DNA from: Planctomycetota bacterium
Lineage (GTDB): Bacteria; Planctomycetota; Phycisphaerae; Sedimentisphaerales; SM23-30
DNA length: 5,128 bases
Direction: 5' to 3'
Assembly (NCBI GenBank): GCA_029573975.1
Contig: JAKQBU010000524.1
Span: forward strand, 1-5,128
The translations under genes were made by a program, and so were the position numbers. A model generated the notes under the pieces. The model had not been told where the DNA came from and made no database searches. It saw only the letters and a program-made list of their open reading frames with translations. Shown in pieces: positions 1 through 4,758 of the stretch (its first letter is position 1; each line of letters begins with the position of its first letter).

Positions 1-54
1 ATAAAAACTTGCGGGAAAACGTTCCCGGAAACGGTTTTCTGGTACCTCTGCCAT
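1..54 (-). CDS. Possible N-terminus of a leftward gene, cut by the window edge
   Basis: On the minus strand an ATG at 54-52 opens a frame that stays open to the edge (18 codons, beginning MAEVPENRFRER). The reverse complement just upstream reads AAAGGA followed by 8 bases and then the ATG, which is a reasonable ribosome binding site at normal spacing. No strong promoter is evident upstream, only a weak TTGCAA/TTAAAT-like pair about 100 bp away. The peptide is too short to assign to a family. The same bases also form two small hairpins on the plus strand (GGGAA/TTCCC and CCGGAAA/TTTCTGG), so this could equally be non-coding DNA. The next bases to the left would decide. Confidence 0.2.
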   Translation of the reverse strand, partial: MAEVPENRFRERFPASFY

Positions 55-204
55 AGCCTAATTCCTTTACCGGTGCTACTTTACCTGATATGCTCTTTAT
101 CTTCCAGAACCTGGCCTAAGGTTCTTTAACTCTTGACACCAAGCCTATTTAACTACCTGTTTATTCCTTTGCAAGAAAATTTTTGCCGATAAATATTGAC
201 ATAG

Positions 205-282
205 TTTGACGCCAACGTCAAAAGCTCTTCGATCCCCTTGTTATGGGGGAACCAGAGCCGTTTTTGGCGGTTCCATCAAATT
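205..282 (+). repeat. Dispersed palindromic repeat, copy 1
   Basis: This copy begins TTTGACGCCAACGTCAAA, a 7-bp inverted repeat, and is then matched along its length by the stretch starting at 901. By eye about 87% of aligned bases agree, apart from one 20-base block missing here (963-982 in copy 2). It can also fold elsewhere: TCCCC (233-237) with GGGGA (246-250), or GGAACC (248-253) with GGTTCC (269-274). The right-hand hairpin that is intact in copy 2 (TTGACGG/CCGTCAA) is degenerate here, so copy 1 is probably the more eroded. The class of repeat is not identified. It resembles REP-like or MITE-like intergenic elements. Confidence 0.7.
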
Positions 283-530
283 TCCACGTTTTTCTCCTTC
301 GGCTCCACTTCAATTTTCTTTGCCAATATTATCCAATATCGGTAAAATCCCAAAATAACCTAAATAACTTCCATGACTGGATTTATAACATGTTGCATAT
401 CATGAAAGTATGGGATTGGCAAAGACAAAACGGAAACGCCCGTTCGGCGATGGGAACCGGGTAAAGGATATCGCCAGGAAGATGGGGCCGGAATACCCGA
501 TAAAATCCAGAGGCCAACCACGAAAAAGGG

Positions 531-590
531 CGAAAAAGAAGAATGTCCCCTTTACTTCCCCGAAAAAGAAGAATGTCCCCTTTACTTCCC
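531..590 (+). repeat. Perfect tandem duplication, 2 x 30 bp
   Basis: Units 531-560 and 561-590 are identical base for base. Each runs from CGAAAAAGAAGAATG to CCCCTTTACTTCCC. A partial echo (CGAAAAAGG, 521-529) precedes them. On the minus strand the core reads AAAGGGGACATTCTTC. Strings of the type AAAGGGGACA recur in my recollection of Desulfobacterota genomes, often near REP-associated (Y1, IS200-like) transposase genes; this link is from memory and is not shown here. The 30-bp period keeps any overlapping frame open, which explains the repeated KKKNVPFTS or RMSPLLP peptides in conceptual translations. Confidence 0.9.
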
Positions 591-612
591 GGATGGGCTG
601 GTGGTTTGCCTA

Positions 613-641
613 TTGACAAGGCCGCAGAAATGAGCTATTAT
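613..641 (+). promoter_or_regulatory. Near-consensus sigma-70 type promoter, orphan
   Basis: TTGACA (613-618) is a perfect -35 box. It is followed by a spacer of exactly 17 bases and TATTAT (636-641), which matches the -10 consensus at five of six positions. Transcription would start near 648 and run rightward. The nearest rightward start codon with a plausible ribosome binding site is the doubtful 57-codon frame at 809, which leaves a leader of about 160 bases containing the palindrome at 744-759. No established gene is served by it, so it may be the leftover promoter of a lost or decayed gene, or may drive a non-coding transcript. Confidence 0.5.
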
Positions 642-743
642 CGATGTGCATTTTCGGATCATCTTTGGCGACAATCGCAGTTTTCGAAAAGTATTCTATT
701 CTGGGTGTTGATTCGCCCGCATGCGTGCAAAGAAGGTGGAATA

Positions 744-759
744 GGAAAAGGCCTTTTCC
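744..759. repeat. 16-bp perfect palindrome
   Basis: GGAAAAGGCCTTTTCC reads identically on both strands without any spacer. It lies about 100 bp downstream of the promoter-like element at 613-641. A smaller inverted repeat, CCCA-TG-TGGG, sits just after it at 764-773. A spacer-free palindrome of this size could be an operator for a dimeric regulator, or a chance or element-derived sequence. It is not followed by a T-tract, so a terminator role is unlikely. Confidence 0.55.
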
Positions 760-808
760 CCTGCCCATGTGGGTAATGATAGCGGCAAATCCTGGATGAG
801 GTATCTAT

Positions 809-982
809 ATGCCCACACCAATAGACACATTCGGAGCGAACGGGAGCCAGGCCTACTGCATCAATCCAGATTGCCGGGATAAATCCATGCACAGGAATAA
901 TTTGACGCCAGCGTCAAAAGCTCTTGGACCCCTTGTTATTGTAGTGCCAGAGCCGCTTTTGGATCGCAATATCGAATTTTGA
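809..982 (+). CDS. Doubtful 57-aa frame with a Cys-x4-Cys pair, possible transposase remnant
   Basis: ATG at 809 is preceded by GGATGAGG (794-801), a fair ribosome binding site 7 bases away. The predicted peptide is 57 residues. Its N-terminal part contains NGSQAYCINPDCRDK, with C17 and C22. This resembles the second half of the zinc ribbon in IS1-type and related transposases, where a glycine- and aromatic-rich stretch precedes a Cys pair. The other half of such a ribbon may survive out of frame upstream, as PCPCG just before the stop near 776. From about residue 32 onward the frame is encoded by the dispersed repeat copy 2, so the C-terminus is unlikely to be an evolved protein end. Either it is a decayed transposase N-terminus interrupted by the repeat, or it is spurious. 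Confidence 0.25.
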   Translation: MPTPIDTFGANGSQAYCINPDCRDKSMHRNNLTPASKALGPLVIVVPEPLLDRNIEF

Positions 983-997
983 CGGTTCCGTCAATTT
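901..997 (+). repeat. Dispersed palindromic repeat, copy 2
   Basis: This is the fuller copy of the element at 205-282, in the same orientation. It starts with TTTGACGC-CA-GCGTCAAA (901-918), which has perfect 8-bp arms. Near its right end it carries TTGACGG-TT-CCGTCAA (979-994), with perfect 7-bp arms. A third TTGACGC follows at 998-1004, just beyond the aligned part. Both hairpins share the TTGACG/CGTCAA core, so alternative pairings are possible. The extra block 963-982 is absent from copy 1. The 57-codon frame beginning at 809 runs into this repeat and ends inside it. Confidence 0.7.
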
Positions 998-1041
998 TTG
1001 ACGCAGTGGTATAAAGGATAAAGATAGATAAGATAAGGGAA

Positions 1042-1065
1042 CATTCAACTTTTTAAAAGTGAATG
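1042..1065. repeat. AT-rich inverted repeat
   Basis: CATTC-A-ACTTTT and AAAAGT-GAATG form 11 complementary base pairs around a single central T, with one unpaired A in the left arm. A short run of GATA-like units (about 1016-1038) precedes it. There is no adjacent T-tract, so it does not read as an intrinsic terminator. It could be an operator or a repeat-derived hairpin. It lies about 280 bp upstream of the aminotransferase start. Confidence 0.45.
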
Positions 1066-1269
1066 GTATGCTCTTTCCCAGACAAATCCTTCGAGCCCAC
1101 TCACGGGTATGGGCCTTCACTTTGATCCAGGCTCCCAGCCTATTCCAATGTTTAATTCAGGCGATTTTATTGCTCTCTGGATCCTGCCCCTCCGGTAATT
1201 CCTGCCGGCAGCCGGGGCATCTGAATCCGCCGGAAAGTTCTCCGGAAAAAATGACATGGGCAATTTTTA

Positions 1270-1299
1270 TTGGTCAAGCGGCATCCGGAACGATATAAG
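1270..1299 (+). promoter_or_regulatory. Candidate promoter of the aminotransferase pair
   Basis: TATAAG (1294-1299) is a good -10 box. It is preceded at 18 bases by TTGGTC (1270-1275), a weak -35 box with only the first three bases matching consensus. Transcription would begin near 1306, giving a short leader to the ATG at 1342. That would make the earlier TTG at 1309 an unlikely start. The position is right, but the evidence is limited to the -10 box. Confidence 0.3.
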
Positions 1300-1341
1300 T
1301 AAGGTAAATTGACTATGTTGAAAGGCATCCAGAGGAGAAAC

Positions 1342-2472
1342 ATGGTAATGAAAATCAATCTGTCCGGCCCGGACATTGCCCAGGCCGATATTGACGCAGT
1401 AGTAGCCGTCCTGAAGACCCCGACGCTGAGCCTGGGGCCTAAATTGACGGAGTTTGAATCCCTTTTTGCCCGGTACGTCGGCAGAAAACACGCAATTGCC
1501 TGCAACAGCGGGACTAGCGCACTGCACCTGTGCCTGCTGGCCCTGGGTATCGGCCCCGGCGATGAGGTGATCACCACCCCCTTCAGCTTCATCGCCACCT
1601 CCAACACCATTCTGATGGCGGGAGCCAGGCCGGTTTTTGTGGATATTGACCCAAAAACCTACAATATAGACATCCGCCAGATCGAGGGAAAAATTTCGGC
1701 CAAAACCAGGGCGATTATGCCGGTGGAGGTCTTCGGCAATCCGGCCGGGCTGGATCAGGTGTATGAGCTGGCCCGGCGGCACGGACTCCGATGCATCGAG
1801 GACTCCTGCGAAGCCCTGGGTTCGGTCGTAAATGGCAGGAAAGCAGGCACCTTAGGCGATATCAGTGCCTTTGCTTTTTACCCCAATAAGCAGATGACCA
1901 CAGGGGAAGGCGGGATTATCGTGACGGATGAAGACCAGGCAGCGGCCTTGTGTGCCTCGCTGCGGAATCAGGGCCGGGACGCCGGGGCTGGATGGCTGGC
2001 GCACGCCCGCATGGGGTATAATTATCGCCTGTCGGATATCAACTGTGCCCTGGGAATCACGCAACTCCGGCGGATAGAAGAATTTAAGGCCAAACGCAAA
2101 CAGGCGGCGGGCTATTATGAGCGGCTGCTGGGCGGGGACCGGCGTTTGATAACGCCTCGGGAACCGGACGGTTGCGATATAAGCTGGTTTGTCTATGTGA
2201 TCCGGCTGCGGGATGATTTTACCCAGCGGGACCGGGATCAAATCATGGAGGAGCTGCGCCGGCAAAGTATCGGCTGCAATAACTATTTTTCACCCATTCA
2301 CTTACAGCCGTTTATGGTTGAACAGTTCGGCTATAAACCCGGCGATTTCCCCGTTACCGAACAGGTTTCCCAGCGGACCATTGCCCTGCCCTTCTGCAAT
2401 AATTTAACCAGGGAGCAGGCAGAATTGGTTTGTAAAACGCTGCAATCGGCGTTAGATAAAATAAAAAAATAA
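1342..2472 (+). CDS. DegT/DnrJ/EryC1/StrS family sugar aminotransferase
   Basis: PLP-dependent aminotransferase of 376 residues, normal for the family. Such enzymes transfer an amino group, usually from glutamate, to a keto-sugar nucleotide in the cytosol for surface polysaccharide or glycan synthesis. Visible motifs, numbered from the chosen start: SGTSALHL at 56-63 (cofactor phosphate region), D154 in the IEDSCEAL segment (pairs with the pyridine nitrogen), K183 in FYPNKQMTTGEGG (Schiff-base lysine), GYNYRLSD at 225-232, and YFSPIHLQPF at 315-324. The FYPNKQ-TTGEGG, NQGR and GYNYR blocks are most like GDP-perosamine-synthase-type members, but the true sugar substrate cannot be read from sequence. 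I chose ATG 1342 because AGAGGAG (1331-1337) lies just upstream. ATG 1348 is equally spaced to serve, and the TTG at 1309 has no ribosome binding site. It probably forms an operon with the next gene. Confidence 0.93.
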   Translation: MVMKINLSGPDIAQADIDAVVAVLKTPTLSLGPKLTEFESLFARYVGRKHAIACNSGTSALHLCLLALGIGPGDEVITTPFSFIATSNTILMAGARPVFVDIDPKTYNIDIRQIEGKISAKTRAIMPVEVFGNPAGLDQVYELARRHGLRCIEDSCEALGSVVNGRKAGTLGDISAFAFYPNKQMTTGEGGIIVTDEDQAAALCASLRNQGRDAGAGWLAHARMGYNYRLSDINCALGITQLRRIEEFKAKRKQAAGYYERLLGGDRRLITPREPDGCDISWFVYVIRLRDDFTQRDRDQIMEELRRQSIGCNNYFSPIHLQPFMVEQFGYKPGDFPVTEQVSQRTIALPFCNNLTREQAELVCKTLQSALDKIKK

Positions 2473-2512
2473 CAATCCGGTTGTATAACCGTTTGAATAG
2501 TAAGGTTTAAAT

Positions 2513-3859
2513 ATGCGAAGAGTGATTGTACATGAAGGCGCGGGGCAGCTAACGTATGAGATCCGGGGGATCGTATCGGTTGCCCACGATTTGGAAAAAT
2601 TTGGTGTCGAGATCACCTGGGAAAACATCGGCGATCCCATCCAAAAGGGGGAGCAGTTGCCCCAATGGATCAAGGATATCATCATCGATCTGGTCTCGGA
2701 AGATAAGACCTACGGGTATGTGGCTACCCAGGGAGTGCCGGAAACCCGGGCGTTCCTGGCCGAACTGGTGAACCGGCGCGGCGGCTGCCGTATTACCATG
2801 GATGATATCATTTTTTTCAACGGGCTGGGCGATGCGGTGGCCAAAATTTTCGGCTTCCTGAAGCGCGAAGCCCGGGTCATCGGCCCTTCGCCGGCCTATT
2901 CCACCCACTCTTCGGCGGAAGCGGCTCATTCCGGCTACGAGCATCTGACCTATGAGCTGGACGCCTCCCGCGGCTGGATGCCCGACCTGGAAGACCTGGA
3001 AAACAAGGTCAAATACAACGATTCCATCGCCGGGATGCTGCTGATCAATCCGGATAATCCTACGGGGGTGGTCTATCCCAGGGAATTTCTGGAAAAGATG
3101 ATCGCCATCGCCAAAAAATACCGGCTGTTCGTCGTCTGCGATGAGATTTATGCCCATATTGTCTATAACGGGGCGAAAACCGTGCATTTGAGCGAGGTTA
3201 TAGATAACGTTCCGGGGATTGCCTTACGCGGCATCTCCAAGGAATATCCCTGGCCCGGCGCCCGCTGCGGGTGGATCGAGATTTTCAATCAGGACAAATT
3301 CCCCGTTTTTAAAACCTATATCAAGTCGCTTCTGAACGCCAAGATGCTGGAGGTTTGCTCCACCGCCCTGCCGCAGTATTCGATCCCCCGGGTCATCGGC
3401 GATCCCCGCTATATTCCGCATCTGGAACATCGCAAAAAACTCTTCGAGGGCCGGGCCAACGAGGCCTATGACATCTTTTCCCAGGTGGACGGCATTACGG
3501 TGGTGCGCCCGCAGGGTGCGTTTTACATGTCGATTCTTTTCAACGAAGAGCTGCTGAATGCCAACCAGAAGCTGCCGCTGCCCAGCCCGGAAGTGGAAGA
3601 ATACATCGTCAAAAAAGTACATAATGTCGAGGTGGATAAGCGTTTTGTTTATTATCTGCTCGGCTCGACGGGCATTTGTGTCGTGCCGTTGACCAGCTTC
3701 TGCTGCCAGCGGAAGGGGTTCCGCATCACCCTGCTCGAATCCGACGATGAAAAACGCCGCTGGACCTGGAAGACCATCACCGACAGTATCCAGAAATATC
3801 TCGATTCCTCCAGACCGGGCAAAACCGAAGCTGCGCGGGAGCTATCCTGCGGCAGATGA
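2513..3859 (+). CDS. Class I/II (fold type I) PLP-dependent aminotransferase
   Basis: A 448-residue cytosolic PLP enzyme, somewhat longer than the typical 390-400 of the aspartate/alanine aminotransferase superfamily. Key residues are all present: YGY at 67-69 near the active site, N182 in NPDNPTG, D210 and Y213 in VVCDEIYAH (cofactor ring contacts), K243 in the ISKEYPWPGARCGW segment (Schiff-base lysine), R251 (phosphate contact) and R404 in FRITLLES (carboxylate-binding arginine). The SKE-PWPGARCGW wording suggests a distinct subgroup rather than classical AspC; the substrate is unknown. The extra length includes an insertion around 345-385 before the C-terminal small-domain motif, and a polar tail after about 432. 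ATG 2513 follows a modest AAGG site (2502-2505). The 40-bp gap after the sugar aminotransferase holds a small CGGTT/AACCG hairpin without a T-tract, so co-transcription is likely. Confidence 0.92.
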   Translation: MRRVIVHEGAGQLTYEIRGIVSVAHDLEKFGVEITWENIGDPIQKGEQLPQWIKDIIIDLVSEDKTYGYVATQGVPETRAFLAELVNRRGGCRITMDDIIFFNGLGDAVAKIFGFLKREARVIGPSPAYSTHSSAEAAHSGYEHLTYELDASRGWMPDLEDLENKVKYNDSIAGMLLINPDNPTGVVYPREFLEKMIAIAKKYRLFVVCDEIYAHIVYNGAKTVHLSEVIDNVPGIALRGISKEYPWPGARCGWIEIFNQDKFPVFKTYIKSLLNAKMLEVCSTALPQYSIPRVIGDPRYIPHLEHRKKLFEGRANEAYDIFSQVDGITVVRPQGAFYMSILFNEELLNANQKLPLPSPEVEEYIVKKVHNVEVDKRFVYYLLGSTGICVVPLTSFCCQRKGFRITLLESDDEKRRWTWKTITDSIQKYLDSSRPGKTEAARELSCGR

Positions 3860-3865
3860 AAACCA

Positions 3866-4426
3866 TCAGCCCAGCAGATGCTCCAGCAGAATTTTCAAGC
3901 CAATTGCCAGGAGGATGAAACCGCCGGTAAATTCCATTTTTCGTCCCAGCCATTTGCCGAGCTGGCGGCCCAGGTGCATACCCAGGCAGGTCATGGCGGC
4001 CGCAACCAGGCCGATGATTACGCTCGGCAGCCAGATGGTAACGCCGAGCATCGCCATACTCAGGCCGACCGCCAGGGCATCGATGCTGGTGGCAACGGAG
4101 AGAATCACCAGGCTCCAGCCGCGGGAAGGATCGGTTTTCTCCGCCAGGGCCTTATGTTGAAAAGATTCGTACATCATTTTGCCGCCGATGAAGGCCAGCA
4201 GAGCAAAGGCAATCCAGTGATCATAGGCAGCAATCCATTTCTGGACAGTCATTCCCGCCAGCCAGCCGAGTAGCGGCATGAAAAACTGGAAAAGGCCAAA
4301 ATGGAATGAGAGCCGGAAAACCGGGCGAAAGGATAGCCGGGGCAATACCCCGCCCGCGGAGATGGCCACAGCAAAGGCATCCATCGCCAATCCCAGGGCT
4401 ATCGCGAATATCGTAATCAGGCTCAT
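3866..4426 (-). CDS. mntP: Manganese efflux pump MntP
   Basis: An inner-membrane exporter that removes excess Mn(II) from the cytoplasm. The 186-residue product matches the usual MntP length of about 188. It shows the two-fold repeated architecture of six hydrophobic segments: roughly 2-24, 36-59, 68-84, 105-128, 132-153 and 166-184. Signature residues include D16 in GLAMDAFAVA and D116 in ATSIDALAVG, corresponding to the paired acidic residues needed for transport in the E. coli protein, plus FHFGLFQFFMPLLGW (41-55) and GGKMMYE (81-87). A start 13 codons upstream at 4465 is possible, but ATG 4426 is preferred. It has an AGGA site 7 bases upstream and gives the canonical MSLITIF-type N-terminus. 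It converges on the aminotransferase gene with only 6 bp between stop codons. Its leader contains a hairpin with a T-tract (see 4471-4522). Confidence 0.95.
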   Translation of the reverse strand: MSLITIFAIALGLAMDAFAVAISAGGVLPRLSFRPVFRLSFHFGLFQFFMPLLGWLAGMTVQKWIAAYDHWIAFALLAFIGGKMMYESFQHKALAEKTDPSRGWSLVILSVATSIDALAVGLSMAMLGVTIWLPSVIIGLVAAAMTCLGMHLGRQLGKWLGRKMEFTGGFILLAIGLKILLEHLLG

Positions 4427-4470
4427 TTCACGGTCCTGTCCGTTCCACCATACTTTGTTAAACACCCCCC

Positions 4471-4522
4471 AAAAAACAAAAACTTATTGTGTGAAATGCA
4501 AAACCTTTCCAAACAATAAGTT
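4471..4522 (-). terminator. AT-rich hairpin plus T-tract in the mntP leader (terminator or attenuator candidate)
   Basis: AACTTATTGT (4481-4490) and ACAATAAGTT (4513-4522) are perfectly complementary 10-base arms around a 22-base loop. Read leftward, toward mntP, the second arm runs straight into a T-rich tract (complement of 4471-4482, eleven T interrupted by one G). That is the layout of an intrinsic terminator, although the stem has only two G-C pairs and would be weak. It lies 45-96 bases upstream of the mntP start, so it would act as an attenuator in the leader or end some leftward transcript entering from the right. The same inverted repeat could instead be a regulator-binding site. Rightward, no T-tract follows. 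Confidence 0.4.
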
Positions 4523-4530
4523 ATGAATGA

Positions 4531-4758
4531 CCCCGACGGGGGGCCGAACAAGATAACGTAACCATCTTAAATAACAAGGATTTACAAAACTGTTCCAATT
4601 CAGGCGGTGCAGAATCCGGTGCATTTTATGCAAAACCATCGAAAATTGACTCGGTCCTTGAGAATGTAATCAATGTTTGGCCGGAACTGCCGGACCATAT
4701 CAAGGAAGCAATCAAAGCCTTAGTCCAAACTCTTCATAATCACGGAGGATTAAAATGA
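4531..4758 (+). pseudogene. Start-less open frame, probable 3' remnant of a gene, coupled to the next gene
   Basis: The frame is open for 75 codons from just after an in-frame TGA (4528-4530) to a TGA at 4756-4758, yet it contains no ATG, GTG or TTG. Its C-terminal half looks like real protein: CSNSGGAESGAFYAK, a short linker, then VWPELPDHIKEAIKALVQT, an amphipathic helix after a W-P-x-L-P turn. I recall similar W-P-x-LP-x-x-I/V-K/R-x-x-I tails on uncharacterised accessory proteins in Desulfobacterota and Planctomycetes, but cannot name a family. The stop overlaps the next start as ATGA, the usual arrangement of translationally coupled genes. This suggests the upstream gene was once complete and lost its 5' part; a non-standard start or a programmed frameshift is also possible. 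The next gene's strong ribosome binding site lies inside this frame. Confidence 0.45.

Larger units (their letters stand above)
55..1341. other. Gene-poor, repeat-bearing spacer (probable mobile-element debris)
   Basis: About 1.3 kb without a convincing protein gene. Short open frames occur on both strands, but they lack family resemblance and mostly lack ribosome binding sites. Several start or end inside repeats. The stretch holds two diverged copies of a dispersed repeat, a perfect tandem duplication, an orphan promoter-like element, a 16-bp palindrome and an AT-rich inverted repeat, each listed separately. From about 60 to 200 and from about 283 to 520 I see nothing beyond small imperfect hairpins, for example CCAATATT/AATATCGG near 323. 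From 1070 to 1270 there is only a short palindrome, CTGCCGGCAG, at 1202-1211. The mixture of decayed short frames and repeats suggests a graveyard of insertion events (inference). Confidence 0.6.

Noticed and set aside
1..200. tRNA or other standard structured RNA in the left spacer
   Set aside because: Small hairpins are present, but no cloverleaf, T-loop (GTTCGAATC-like) or known RNA signature is visible.
410..616. 68-codon plus-strand frame with a basic C-terminus (GQPRKRAKKK)
   Set aside because: Its C-terminal part is produced by the tandem 30-bp repeat and its ribosome binding site is poor. The basic tail could be a transposase remnant, but this cannot be supported.
205..1000. CRISPR array
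   Set aside because: Only two diverged copies about 700 bp apart, and one two-unit tandem repeat without spacers. There is no regular repeat-spacer pattern.
1059..1298. 79-codon plus-strand frame from a GTG before the aminotransferase gene
   Set aside because: No ribosome binding site, no recognisable motif, and it begins inside an inverted repeat.
1309..1341. 11-residue N-terminal extension of the sugar aminotransferase from a TTG start
   Set aside because: No ribosome binding site precedes the TTG, whereas AGAGGAG lies just before ATG 1342, and the extension adds nothing family-like.
1267..1782. Long minus-strand frames over the sugar aminotransferase (also 1167-1610 and 1852-2265)
   Set aside because: They are antisense to a gene with intact family motifs and show no recognisable protein character. 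They arise from codon bias in the real gene.
2549..3187. 212-codon minus-strand frame over the class I/II aminotransferase (also 3224-3622)
   Set aside because: Antisense shadow of a gene with all catalytic residues; rich in His/Gln/Gly/Asp in a way typical of reverse-strand translation.
4427..4465. 13-residue N-terminal extension of MntP
   Set aside because: It precedes the canonical MntP N-terminus, would be charged and aromatic rather than hydrophobic, and AGGA supports ATG 4426.
4427..4600. yybP-ykoY manganese riboswitch upstream of mntP
   Set aside because: I looked for the conserved GGGGAGUAG-type loop and its partner on the minus strand and did not find them; only simple hairpins are visible.
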